Shown: one piece after another, positions 1 to 7,534 of the stretch
How positions within the stretch are numbered: position 1 is the first letter of the stretch
How the letters are laid out: the number at the start of each line of letters is the position of its first letter
Origin: Rhodospirillaceae bacterium
GTDB lineage: Bacteria; Pseudomonadota; Alphaproteobacteria; UBA9219
Assembly (NCBI GenBank): GCA_003504035.1
Contig: DOBW01000060.1
Coordinates: forward strand, 1-8,820
Length of the DNA stretch: 8,820 bases
Reading direction: 5' to 3'
Program-made: the position numbers and the translations under genes
The notes under the pieces: model-generated
Database searches by the model: none
Seen by the model: the letters and a program-made list of their open reading frames with translations, nothing else
What the model was told of the DNA's origin: nothing

Positions 1-34
1 TCCACCGTGGGTTCGAATCCCACCCTGTCCGCCA
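1..34 (+). tRNA. 3' end of a tRNA, probably tRNA-Ser (5' part outside window)
   Basis: A T arm is visible: stem GTGGG (7-11), loop TTCGAAT (12-18), stem CCCAC (19-23). It is followed by a seven-base 3' acceptor strand CCTGTCC (24-30), discriminator G (31) and an encoded CCA (32-34). The bases just before the T stem (TCCACC) do not resemble the short AGGTC-type variable loop of class I tRNAs, so this looks like the end of a long variable arm. Among class II tRNAs, serine normally has discriminator G while leucine and tyrosine have A, hence the serine call. The anticodon is outside the window, so the isoacceptor cannot be named. Confidence 0.7.
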
Positions 35-82
35 TTGACCTTTTATTAAAACCAAAGACTTGGGAATTTAAACAATCAAAAA

Positions 83-1099
83 TCAACAACTTAAACTATC
101 GACAGTTTGTTTCCAGATCCCCACTTCCACCAACTCCTCCGCCTGAGTTTCTTTGCGCAGCTTAAGGGCGCGGTGCCAACGCTTCAAGGCAGCCTCACTT
201 ATGTCGGGCAGGCCTTCGCAAATCTCGTGCGATTTATTGATCTGCCCTTTACAATAAAGAAGAATATCCGCACCAGCCTCAAGAGCCTTTGCAGCAATCT
301 CCGGTAAAGACCCCGAAAGCGCTTTCATCGCCAGATCATCCGTCATCAAAAGCCCGTCAAAACCAATCATGTCGCGAATAATTTCCTGATTGACCTTTCG
401 GGAAAACGTAGTTGGATTTGCCGGATCAATGTCATGAAAAACAATATGGCAGCTCATCCCAATCGGGGCATCTTTCAAATCCATGAAAGGTTTGAAATCA
501 AGTCCCTGAAGCTCCTCAAGAGACGCATCAACAGCCGTTACCTCTCTGTGCGGATCAGCTTGCACACGGCCATGCCCCGGTAAATGTTTGATGACAGGAA
601 AAACACCTTCCTGCAAATAGGCCTCCACGGCCACGCGCCCCAAAGCACTTACAATTTCCGGATCATCACTGAATCTTCTGCGCCCCATCACGCTGGACGT
701 CTTTTTGAAAAAAACATCAAGAAGAGGCGTACAATTACCATCTATGCCAACATAATTGAGCATACGCGCCGTGGCCGATACATGAAGACGCATCGCTTTC
801 ACGCCCAAGCCAGCATTCTTTTTGTACGCACGGCCAATCTCGCCCATGGAGGGCAAAGAAGGCCAATTAGGCGGCTTGAGGCGCGTCACGCGCCCACCTT
901 CTTGATCGATAAAAATGGGTGTATCCGAACGCTTCGTACAATCACGCAAGGCCGTTGTCAGCGCTCTTATCTGAGAAGAGGTTCCACAATTGCGCTCGAA
1001 AAGAATAAAGCCAAAGGGATTTGTTTCCCTGAAAAAGGTTTTCTCTCGCTCTGTCAATGTAAGACCTGAGCAACCTAAAATAATTGGTTTTATCGGCAT
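83..1099 (-). CDS. nagZ: Beta-N-acetylhexosaminidase NagZ (glycoside hydrolase family 3)
   Basis: This cytoplasmic enzyme removes N-acetylglucosamine from anhydro-muropeptides during peptidoglycan recycling. The 338-residue product matches single-domain NagZ in size and has no signal peptide. It opens with a family-typical strand (IILGCSG, 5-12), then FIDQEGGRVTRL (63-74) and the GH3 signature KHLPGHG (171-177). The D182-P-H184 dyad of NagZ enzymes follows, and MTDDLAM (252-258) contains the probable nucleophile D254. The ATG at 1099 is preferred over the upstream in-frame ATG at 1147 because the family begins just before this strand and the longer form would run into the SPOR gene. The TAG stop of the SPOR gene lies 4 nt upstream. 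The only Shine-Dalgarno-like AGGA is just 2 nt from the ATG, which suggests termination-reinitiation coupling. It is the last gene of the operon here and converges on the tRNA. Confidence 0.95.
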   Translation of the reverse strand: MPIKPIILGCSGLTLTEREKTFFRETNPFGFILFERNCGTSSQIRALTTALRDCTKRSDTPIFIDQEGGRVTRLKPPNWPSLPSMGEIGRAYKKNAGLGVKAMRLHVSATARMLNYVGIDGNCTPLLDVFFKKTSSVMGRRRFSDDPEIVSALGRVAVEAYLQEGVFPVIKHLPGHGRVQADPHREVTAVDASLEELQGLDFKPFMDLKDAPIGMSCHIVFHDIDPANPTTFSRKVNQEIIRDMIGFDGLLMTDDLAMKALSGSLPEIAAKALEAGADILLYCKGQINKSHEICEGLPDISEAALKRWHRALKLRKETQAEELVEVGIWKQTVDSLSC

Positions 1100-1103
1100 T
1101 TTC

Positions 1104-2081
1104 CTACCGCAGAACGAGACATGACCCTTGGTTTTTCTTGAGATCATTACAGATCTTCTCGGCTTTTTCGACAGCTATCTTTTTAGTCATAATGCGATAA
1201 TATATTCCCCTATTGGGTATATCTGCCCGCAAAACCTCAAGCTCTGCTCCCGCAAGTGAAGAAGAAAAGCGTTTGGTGTAACGCGCAATTTCTTTTTCTG
1301 CGACAGCGCCATCTTTAAAAGAAGCCAATTGTACGCGTGCCAATTTACCGCTTAGAATTGGATTCTTTGTTTTCTCTCCCGTAAAAAGCTCTTTAGGTAA
1401 GCGCGCCATGGCTTGCTCGGCCTTGTCGGCTTGCTTTGCACTTTTAGATTTTGCTTTTATCACGGTTGGCTTGGTTGTTTTTGCTTTGGACTTTTCTACC
1501 TTTTTAACAGGCTCAGCCTTAACCTCTGGCACCTTCGCCACTTCTTTAAGCGGCGCTATTTCTTTAACAACTAACTTTTCTGGCGCAGCCTCTTTCACGG
1601 CAGGCGGAAGTTCTTCAGTAATAGTTTCTATTTCAGTAACAACTGCCTCGGCGCTCTTTTCAGGAGCTTCAGCTGTCTTTGTCGTTTCTTCTTCAGTTTC
1701 TACGCTGACTGTTGTTTCTTCAGTAACAGGCTGAGGCGTTTGAGGCGCAGGCAAAAGATGCTCGACTGCACTCTTGGGTTCCTGAGGCGTTTTGTTATCA
1801 AGCTGTTCAAAAACTTCGACATCCTGATGCGGTATATCGATACCACCGGGATGTTCTGGCCTCTCCTTAATAGGAAAAGCCGCTTGAATTTCAGGCAAGA
1901 CATCATCTGTCGGCATTTCCTCTCTCATCGAGATAAAGATGCCAAAACCAAGACCTATCAATACAAGAAAGGCAATGCCTATTATCGTCAAGCGTCTAAA
2001 ATGCAAAGCAGATTTCCTTCCCCGATGATACTCAGAGCGAACAGGCCTTTGAGCAAAAAGCTCAGGTGGCAGTTGAGTCAT
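1104..2081 (-). CDS. SPOR-domain single-pass inner-membrane protein
   Basis: The product is a 325-residue bitopic membrane protein with a peptidoglycan-binding end. Residues 1-30 are basic and cytoplasmic, 31-51 form one hydrophobic membrane helix (LTIIGIAFLVLIG...), and 72-90 carry RPEHPGG...PHQD, a segment shared by alphaproteobacterial relatives. Roughly 95-220 is a Glu/Pro/Lys/Val-rich low-complexity spacer able to cross the periplasm. Residues 247-325 form a SPOR domain (ARVQLASFKD ... YYRIMTKK ... ICNDL ... CLVLR). SPOR domains bind septal glycan strands lacking stem peptides, so a role near division sites is inferred. The start at 2081 is chosen for the strong GGAGGAG site 9 nt upstream; an in-frame ATG at 2126 would lie further inside argS. 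The gene overlaps the end of argS by 20 nt and is followed by nagZ, another peptidoglycan gene. The specific partner is unknown. Confidence 0.88.
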   Translation of the reverse strand: MTQLPPELFAQRPVRSEYHRGRKSALHFRRLTIIGIAFLVLIGLGFGIFISMREEMPTDDVLPEIQAAFPIKERPEHPGGIDIPHQDVEVFEQLDNKTPQEPKSAVEHLLPAPQTPQPVTEETTVSVETEEETTKTAEAPEKSAEAVVTEIETITEELPPAVKEAAPEKLVVKEIAPLKEVAKVPEVKAEPVKKVEKSKAKTTKPTVIKAKSKSAKQADKAEQAMARLPKELFTGEKTKNPILSGKLARVQLASFKDGAVAEKEIARYTKRFSSSLAGAELEVLRADIPNRGIYYRIMTKKIAVEKAEKICNDLKKNQGSCLVLR

Positions 2082-3834
2082 TACGCATCTCCTCCAAAGG
2101 CTTACAGCCCGTAACAGCCAAGGCACTGGCTAGGACAATTTGAACGGCCCTAACAAGAGCTAATCGTTGGCGCGTTATATCAGAATCATCCGGCAATATG
2201 AAACGCAACGACGCATTATCATTACCCTTATTCCAGAAACTATGGAATTGGGCAGCTAAGTCCATCAAAAAGAAAGCTATTCGGTGTGGCTCTTGCGCCA
2301 ATGCCGCCGATTCGAGTGATCGAGGCCAATTCGCCAAAGCGCGGATAAGCAAGATATCCTCAGCCTCCGTCAGCGAAGGAAGAGCCTGCGCCGCCAAAGC
2401 CTTATCCGAAAGATCAAGATCAGGCATAATTTCAGCCGCGTGGCGCAAAACAGAGCAACACCGCGCATGGGCATATTGGACATAAAAAACGGGATTATCG
2501 CGCGAAGCTTCCACAACTTTGGCAAAATCGAACTCCAACTCGGAATCGGGTGCACGCGTGAGCATGAAAAAGCGCACGGCGCCCACACCAACCTGCTCAA
2601 CCATTTCACGCAACGTAATAAGATTGCCCGAGCGCTTGGAAAGTTTAACAGGAACACCGTTTTTATAGATTTTGACAATATTGTTATAAATGACATCCAG
2701 TCGCGCCTTACCTTCTGAAAAAGCCGCCACACCTGGACGGATGCGCTCAAGATAGCCACCATGATCCTTACCAAGAATATTGATCATGTAATCAAAACCA
2801 CGGTGAACCTTGTCATAGTGATAAGCCAGATCAGGCATCACATAAGCCCAATTTCCATCACGCTTCTTAAGAGGCCTGTCGGTGTTGTCACCAAATTGAC
2901 TAGAACGGAAAAGCGTCAAGGGAACAGGTTCCCAATCTTCCATCACCTTGCCTTTTGGCGGCGGCAATGTGCCGACATAAATCAGGCCCTTTTCATCCAA
3001 AAGTTTGTAGACTTTATCCAGCGTTCCATTTTCAATTAAAACACGCTCATTTGAAAATACATCATGCTTGATCCCGATAAGATCAAGATCAGCCCTAATC
3101 ATATCTAGAATATAGGCAGAGGCAAAAAGACGGAGTGGTTCCAGCCATTCCACCTCATCCTTGCCAATCCACTTATCGCCATCACGCGCCACAAGCGCTT
3201 GGGCTACCTCTTTCAAATAATCGCCCGGATAAAAACCTTCGGGAATCGCGCCAATATCTTCACCCAACGCCTCACGGTAACGCAGATGCGTTGTCCGCGC
3301 CAAAACATCAATTTGCGTTCCCGCATCATTCAAATAATATTCACGCGTAACGTCATAGCCTGCCTTACTGAGAAGACGGCAAAGCGTGTCACCCAAAACG
3401 GCGCCGCGTGCATGACCAGCATGCATCGGCCCTGTAGGATTAGCCGACACAAACTCGACATTTACTTTTTGATGACCGCCCATCGGGCTGTCGCCATAGC
3501 GGACACCTGCGCGCAAGATTTCTTTCAGTTCATCATGCCAAACGGAAGGACTGAGACGCAAATTGATGAATCCGGGTCCTGCAATTTCTGCGCTTTCAAT
3601 AAAATCCAACGCCTCGATCTGTGGCTTAAGTATTTCCGCAATCACGCGTGGCGGCTTGCCCGCCAGTTTTGTGAGCACCATCGCAACATTCGTTGCCATA
3701 TCGCCATGCGCAACATCACGCGGCGGCTCCACAACAAAAGCAGGCACAGCCCCCGAAAACGTCAACGCACCTTCAGCCACCGCTTTTTGAACGACATCCC
3801 CAACTTGCTTTTGAACTGTTTTAAAAAGACTCAC
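2062..3834 (-). CDS. argS: Arginyl-tRNA synthetase (class I)
   Basis: ArgRS charges tRNA-Arg with arginine using ATP in the cytoplasm. The 590 residues form a full-length enzyme. The N-terminal ArgRS additional domain (about 1-110) includes the VAHGDMATNVA stretch (41-51). The HIGH-type motif is HAGH (138-141), inside FVSANPTGPMHAGHARGA. The KMSKS-type motif is KLSKR (397-401). The C-terminal anticodon-binding domain starts near NPVFYVQYAHAR (447-458). Translation starts at GTG, not ATG, with AAGGA 9-10 nt upstream. The final residues RNDSTAT extend past the usual LEEM-like end, and their DNA holds the ribosome-binding site and start of the SPOR gene. It lies 19 nt downstream of dgt in the same operon. 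No frameshift or missing motif was seen. Confidence 0.97.
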   Translation of the reverse strand: MSLFKTVQKQVGDVVQKAVAEGALTFSGAVPAFVVEPPRDVAHGDMATNVAMVLTKLAGKPPRVIAEILKPQIEALDFIESAEIAGPGFINLRLSPSVWHDELKEILRAGVRYGDSPMGGHQKVNVEFVSANPTGPMHAGHARGAVLGDTLCRLLSKAGYDVTREYYLNDAGTQIDVLARTTHLRYREALGEDIGAIPEGFYPGDYLKEVAQALVARDGDKWIGKDEVEWLEPLRLFASAYILDMIRADLDLIGIKHDVFSNERVLIENGTLDKVYKLLDEKGLIYVGTLPPPKGKVMEDWEPVPLTLFRSSQFGDNTDRPLKKRDGNWAYVMPDLAYHYDKVHRGFDYMINILGKDHGGYLERIRPGVAAFSEGKARLDVIYNNIVKIYKNGVPVKLSKRSGNLITLREMVEQVGVGAVRFFMLTRAPDSELEFDFAKVVEASRDNPVFYVQYAHARCCSVLRHAAEIMPDLDLSDKALAAQALPSLTEAEDILLIRALANWPRSLESAALAQEPHRIAFFLMDLAAQFHSFWNKGNDNASLRFILPDDSDITRQRLALVRAVQIVLASALAVTGCKPLEEMRNDSTAT

Positions 3835-3853
3835 TTCTATTTATCCTTAAATT

Positions 3854-5053
3854 CTAGATCATCGTCTCGGTTGAAAACATGCGGCGATGTTCCTTGACCG
3901 CAAAACGATCCGTCATGCCCGCAATGTAATCAGCAATGACACGCGATTTGAAAGCATCATCTCTAATGTGGCCCTTAAGACGAGCAAACCATTCATTCGG
4001 CAAACAATTTGGCTTTTCCATCAAAAAGGAAAACATGTCTTTGACAATGCGCTCGGACTTGGCGTGCGTGCGATTAACCTCGCAATGGCAATACATACGC
4101 TTTGTCAAAAAGGTCGAGAGAACTTGAAGCTGCTGCTGCATAGCAAAGCTAAAAGCCACCGTAGCTTCTTTGGCTTTACGCACATCGGCAACAGTCTCGG
4201 GCTTAAGCCGCGCCAAATTAGCACGCGTTGTATCGACAAGATCCGTAACCATCGTGCCAATAACCTGTCTTACAACCGCATGCATAATGCGATCTTCATC
4301 AGCATCCGCGTTGTGGCGCGAGATATCTTCAAGGATAGGTCCAAAAAGAGGTAAATCTTTTATGTCCTCAAAACTAAAGAAGCCTGCACGATACCCATCA
4401 TCAATATCATGCGTGTTGTAAGCAATCTCGTCAGCAAGTGGCACGATCTGCGCTTCGGCAGAAGGATAATGATTGAGTTCCAGATCATAACGCACATTAA
4501 AGGCAGCAAGACTTTCGGGAATTTGTTCTTCCGCTTTTTCGAACACAAGCGGACCATTATGTTTGGCAACGCCTTCCAACGTTTCCCATGTCAGATTCAA
4601 ACCATCAAAATTAAGATAACGGCGCTCAAGTTGAGTCAAAATACGAAATGTTTGTTCGTTATGTGAAAAGCCTCCAAATGCTTCCATCATTTCAGATAGA
4701 GCTTCCTCACCAGCATGACCAAAACAGGTATGGCCAAGATCATGCGCCAGTGCGATAGCATCGGTTAGATCCTCATTAAGACCCAGAGTGCGCGCTATGG
4801 AACGAGAGATCTGCGCCACTTCCAAAGAATGGGTCAGGCGCGTGCGATAGTAATCACCTTCATTTTCAATAAAGACCTGAGTCTTGTTCCGTAATTTACG
4901 AAAACCACCTGAATGAATAATCCGGTCACGATCACGTTGAAACTCGGTACGTGTTTCGCTGGGAGATTCGGGAATAAGCCGACCACGGGTCTGAGCAGCC
5001 TTGGCGGCATAAGGAGCGAGCATGGAGCTCGTATCTTGCATATATTCTGTCAT
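3854..5053 (-). CDS. dgt: Deoxyguanosinetriphosphate triphosphohydrolase-like HD protein
   Basis: Dgt-family enzymes hydrolyse dNTPs to deoxynucleoside and triphosphate, adjusting the nucleotide pool. The 399-residue protein shows the family N-terminus FQRDRDRIIHS..FRKL (38-54) and TRLTHSLEVAQ (71-81) with metal ligand H75. The HD pair H104-D105 sits in ALAHDLGHTCFGH (101-113), and the distal acidic segment is ADEIAYNTHDIDDG (207-220). It is the first gene of the minus-strand operon. The ATG at 5053 has no Shine-Dalgarno sequence (TTTGTCCCC precedes it). In-frame ATGs at 5041 and 5023 exist, and only the last has even a weak GAG upstream, so the start may be leaderless or slightly internal. 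Family membership is firm; preference for dGTP over other dNTPs is not visible from sequence. Confidence 0.93.
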   Translation of the reverse strand: MTEYMQDTSSMLAPYAAKAAQTRGRLIPESPSETRTEFQRDRDRIIHSGGFRKLRNKTQVFIENEGDYYRTRLTHSLEVAQISRSIARTLGLNEDLTDAIALAHDLGHTCFGHAGEEALSEMMEAFGGFSHNEQTFRILTQLERRYLNFDGLNLTWETLEGVAKHNGPLVFEKAEEQIPESLAAFNVRYDLELNHYPSAEAQIVPLADEIAYNTHDIDDGYRAGFFSFEDIKDLPLFGPILEDISRHNADADEDRIMHAVVRQVIGTMVTDLVDTTRANLARLKPETVADVRKAKEATVAFSFAMQQQLQVLSTFLTKRMYCHCEVNRTHAKSERIVKDMFSFLMEKPNCLPNEWFARLKGHIRDDAFKSRVIADYIAGMTDRFAVKEHRRMFSTETMI

Positions 5054-5105
5054 GGGGACAAACTAGCCTCTCAAAATCAATTTGGCTAGGGTCAGGATAT
5101 CTTAA
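5054..5105. promoter_or_regulatory. Divergent dgt/xthA intergenic region with a 6+6 dyad
   Basis: These 52 bases separate the two divergent starts and must hold, or overlap, the control signals of both genes. CTAGCC (5063-5068) and GGCTAG (5084-5089) are a perfect inverted pair with a 15-base AT-rich spacer. The centres are 21 bases apart, about two helical turns, which suits a dimeric DNA-binding protein. On the plus side AGGA (5094-5097) lies 8 nt before the xthA ATG and is its ribosome-binding site. No convincing -10/-35 pair was found for either direction. Confidence 0.4.
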
Positions 5106-5873
5106 ATGCTTGTTTCAAGCTGGAATGTTAACTCTGTACGCGCACGTCTCCCGCTTATCACAGGCTGGCTGGAGAAAACACAACCTGATGTCCTGTTGCT
5201 ACAGGAAATCAAGTGCCAGACAGAGGATTTTCCTGCCCTTAACTTTGAAGCACTAGGCTACAAAACTTACGTTTCGGGACAGAAAAGTTACAATGGCGTC
5301 GCCATTCTTTCGAAAAAAACTGCAAAAGATATTATTACCTCCCTGCCCGATGATGATGCAGCGCAGGCGCGCTATATAGAAGCCACCATCGAAGGCGTGC
5401 GAATCGCTTCGATCTATGCGCCTAACGGTAATCCCTTAGGGACAGAAAAATACGATTATAAAATAGATTGGATGAAGAAGTTAAAGAATCACATTAAAAA
5501 CCTTTTAAGCCAAGAAAAACCCTTTATCCTTGGCGGCGATTATAATGTTATTTCAACCGAAAAAGACGTTTACGATCCGAAAGGCTGGGAGAAAGACGCC
5601 CTCTTTTCTCCTCAGACACGGGAGTTGTGGCACGAGATTCTTCACTTGGGCGTAACAGAAGCCTTTCGCGCTCTGCACCCTGAGGAGATAGCCTATACTT
5701 TTTGGGATTACCAAGGCGGTGCTTGGCCGCGTAATTTAGGTCTCCGCATAGACCATTTCCTTCTCTCGCCAGAAAGCACAGACCGGCTCGAAAGCTGCAC
5801 GATTGATTCTACACCACGCGCGCAAGAAAAAGCCTCTGACCACACGCCTATTCTTGTGAGTCTTAAATCCTAG
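5106..5873 (+). CDS. xthA: Exodeoxyribonuclease III / AP endonuclease
   Basis: This Mg-dependent EEP-family nuclease incises abasic sites and trims 3' ends in base-excision repair. The 255-residue product is slightly shorter than the 268-residue E. coli enzyme. All catalytic positions are visible: N7 in SWNVNS, E34 in LLQEIK, Y104 in IYAPNG, D145 and N147 in GGDYN, D216 in LRIDHFLL, and the D245-H246 pair in SDHTPI. The FWDYQGGAWPRN loop (199-210) is the usual Exo III DNA-binding segment. The ATG at 5106 follows AGGA by 8 nt. It diverges from dgt across 52 bp; the pairing joins repair with dNTP-pool control, though co-regulation is only inferred. It ends 86 nt before the mlaE start. Confidence 0.95.
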   Translation: MLVSSWNVNSVRARLPLITGWLEKTQPDVLLLQEIKCQTEDFPALNFEALGYKTYVSGQKSYNGVAILSKKTAKDIITSLPDDDAAQARYIEATIEGVRIASIYAPNGNPLGTEKYDYKIDWMKKLKNHIKNLLSQEKPFILGGDYNVISTEKDVYDPKGWEKDALFSPQTRELWHEILHLGVTEAFRALHPEEIAYTFWDYQGGAWPRNLGLRIDHFLLSPESTDRLESCTIDSTPRAQEKASDHTPILVSLKS

Positions 5874-5878
5874 CAGTA

Positions 5879-5906
5879 TTGACACCGTTGATCCCCTTAG
5901 GATACC
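5879..5906 (+). promoter_or_regulatory. Possible promoter for mlaEF
   Basis: A perfect -35 hexamer TTGACA (5879-5884) begins 6 bases after the xthA stop. With a 16-base spacer, GATACC (5901-5906) would be a weak -10 (3 of 6 matches). The octamers GACACCGT (5881-5888) and GATACCGT (5901-5908) are a 7/8 direct repeat exactly 20 bases apart, so a regulator could also bind here. The position 54-82 bases before mlaE fits, but the weak -10 keeps this tentative. Confidence 0.35.
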
Positions 5907-5945
5907 GTCAAACCTCCTTAAGAATCGGGCGCTTTTTCTTGCCAC

Positions 5946-5950
5946 GAGGA
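5946..5950 (+). promoter_or_regulatory. Ribosome-binding site of mlaE
   Basis: GAGGA is followed by 9 bases and then the ATG at 5960. It decides the start of mlaE: a longer in-frame reading from 5879 would add 27 residues with no family similarity and would place its first codon inside the candidate -35 element. Confidence 0.7.
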
Positions 5951-5959
5951 TCTTGTTTT

Positions 5960-6733
5960 ATGAACTTTCTTGCCCCTATTGGACGCACCTTTATAAGGTT
6001 TCTTAGTGCAACAGGCCGTCTTTCTTGGTTTACGTGCCGAGGTCTGAGCCACTGCGTTCGCCCTCCTTTCTATTGGAGGCAAATCGGCCGTCAAATCATA
6101 GATATTGGCTATTATTCTCTTCCCGTTGTTGGCCTTACCGCACTTTTTACAGGCATGGTTCTGGCACTACAAACCTATTCCGGTTTTTCACGTTTCGATG
6201 CCAATAGCGCCATTCCAACCGTTGTTATTCTTTCCATTACGCGTGAGCTTGGCCCTGTCTTGACGGGCCTTATGGTTGCTGGCCGAATAGGGGCCGCCAT
6301 AGCCGCCGAGCTAGGCACAATGCGCGTCACGGAGCAAATTGACGCCCTAACCACCCTTTCGACCAACCCCTTCAAATATCTTATTGTACCGCGTTTACTC
6401 GCCGGAACGCTGCTCCTGCCGGTTCTCGTTTTATTAGCTGATATTATCGGTGTTTTTGGTGGCTTTCTAGTCTCGGTTTATCGGCTTGATTTCAATGCCG
6501 CACATTATATCTCGGAGAGCTGGAAATATCTTGAGTTCAGAGATGTTACCTCTGGTCTTTGGAAAGCAGCTGCCTTTGGTTTCATTATCGTTTTGATGGG
6601 AAGCTATAACGGCTTTAACTCCAAGGGCGGAGCGCAAGGTGTTGGTGCAGCCACAACAAATGCCGTTGTTTCCGCTTCGATTCTTATTCTTATTTCAAAC
6701 TATTTGCTAACGGGGATTTTCTTTGCAGGTTAA
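5960..6733 (+). CDS. mlaE: MlaE-family ABC transporter permease (lipid transport)
   Basis: This is the inner-membrane permease of an Mla/Mce-type phospholipid transporter, which helps keep outer-membrane lipid asymmetry. The 257-residue length is typical. After an amphipathic N-terminus, membrane segments lie near 53-72, 86-112, 142-173, 203-220 and 232-255. The hallmark stretch RELGPVLTGLMVAGRIG (95-111) continues into AAELGTMRVTEQIDAL (115-130). The second conserved block is YNGFNSKGGAQGVGAATTNAVV (216-237), where the family places its ATPase-coupling and C-terminal helices. The start is set by the GAGGA site. The last 11 bases overlap mlaF, so the two subunits are translated together. The substrate is inferred to be phospholipid from the family; sterol- or toluene-tolerance-type relatives have the same fold. 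Confidence 0.93.
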   Translation: MNFLAPIGRTFIRFLSATGRLSWFTCRGLSHCVRPPFYWRQIGRQIIDIGYYSLPVVGLTALFTGMVLALQTYSGFSRFDANSAIPTVVILSITRELGPVLTGLMVAGRIGAAIAAELGTMRVTEQIDALTTLSTNPFKYLIVPRLLAGTLLLPVLVLLADIIGVFGGFLVSVYRLDFNAAHYISESWKYLEFRDVTSGLWKAAAFGFIIVLMGSYNGFNSKGGAQGVGAATTNAVVSASILILISNYLLTGIFFAG

Positions 6734-7505
6734 AAACACACCCAAAATCGAGCTTCGCGATGTCGCCAAATCCTTTGGCAGCAAACGCGTCCTGCAAGGC
6801 ATTGATCTATCCATCACCAAGGGAGAATCTCTTGTTGTCATTGGCGGATCTGGTACGGGAAAATCCGTTCTTATCAAATCAATCATGGGAATCTTAAAAC
6901 CCGAAAAAGGTTCTATCCTGATTGATGGGGAAGAAACACGCCATCTCAGAGGTCATGCACGCGATTTGCATATGGCTAAATTTGGTATGCTCTTTCAAGG
7001 AGCTGCCTTATTTGACTCGCTTCCCGTTTGGCAAAATGTCGCCTTCAAACTTCTGCGCGCCCTGCACGTGCCGCCCAAAACGGCCAAAGAAAAAGCCATT
7101 GAAACGTTGGCCTCGGTTGGCTTAGGCGAGGAAGTCGGCGAAATCTACCCTGCCGAGCTTTCCGGTGGCATGCAAAAACGCGTCGGTCTGGCACGCGCGA
7201 TCATCGCCGAACCGGAAATTATCTTTTTTGATGAACCAACAACAGGTCTCGACCCGATTATGTCGGATGTCATCAATGATCTAATTGTCAAATGTGTCCG
7301 CGATCGCGGCATTACAGCCCTTTCGATTACACATGACATGGCTTCTGCCCGCAAAATTTCAGATAAAATCGCTATGTTGCACGATGGCAAGATTATCTGG
7401 ACAGGCCCAACGTCACAAATTGATCATTCCGGCAATGCCCATGTTGACCAATTTATTAATGGTCGCGCCGAAGGCCCCATTAAAATGCAGATCCGGCGGG
7501 ATTAG
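6723..7505 (+). CDS. mlaF: MlaF-family ABC transporter ATP-binding protein
   Basis: This is the cytoplasmic ATPase that powers the MlaE permease. The 260-residue product contains Walker A GGSGTGKS (41-48), a Q-loop at F91-Q92 followed by GAALFDSLPVWQNVAF (a Mla/Mce ATPase hallmark), the ABC signature LSGGMQKR (146-153), Walker B IIFFDEP (166-172) with catalytic E171, and switch H204 in ITHD. Translation probably starts at TTG (6723), with GGGGA 6 nt upstream, inside the last codons of mlaE. No ATG lies nearby: the next in-frame Met is far inside the nucleotide-binding domain. The usual next gene, mlaD (MCE subunit), is absent: 378 non-coding bases and an unrelated methyltransferase follow. 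The remaining transporter parts must be encoded elsewhere or be missing. Confidence 0.94.
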   Translation: MQVKNTPKIELRDVAKSFGSKRVLQGIDLSITKGESLVVIGGSGTGKSVLIKSIMGILKPEKGSILIDGEETRHLRGHARDLHMAKFGMLFQGAALFDSLPVWQNVAFKLLRALHVPPKTAKEKAIETLASVGLGEEVGEIYPAELSGGMQKRVGLARAIIAEPEIIFFDEPTTGLDPIMSDVINDLIVKCVRDRGITALSITHDMASARKISDKIAMLHDGKIIWTGPTSQIDHSGNAHVDQFINGRAEGPIKMQIRRD

Positions 7506-7534
7506 CCCTTTCAAAGCGTGACAGGACAGCGCGA

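Noticed and set aside
52..63. CCAA-AGAC-TTGG mini-hairpin between the tRNA and the nagZ end, with T-rich sequence on the minus-strand side
   Set aside because: A 4-bp stem is too weak to call a terminator for nagZ or the tRNA.
1..82. tRNA 3' end as an attachment site for an integrated element
   Set aside because: No integrase gene, no duplicate of the tRNA end elsewhere in the window, and the adjoining DNA is ordinary housekeeping sequence.
1408..1734. A 108-codon plus-strand frame giving a Ser/Ala/Val-rich hydrophobic protein
   Set aside because: It is the antisense of the Glu/Lys/Pro-rich low-complexity spacer of the SPOR protein; the apparent membrane character comes from complementing GAA/AAA/GCA-type codons.
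3199..3897. A 232-codon open frame on the plus strand, antisense to argS and the end of dgt
   Set aside because: It lies entirely opposite well-supported coding sequence, has no recognisable domain, and runs across the argS/dgt junction; it is a shadow of argS codon usage.
5879..5959. N-terminal extension of MlaE from the in-frame ATG at 5879
   Set aside because: The 27 extra residues do not fit the family, and a good ribosome site (GAGGA) stands 9 nt before the internal ATG at 5960.
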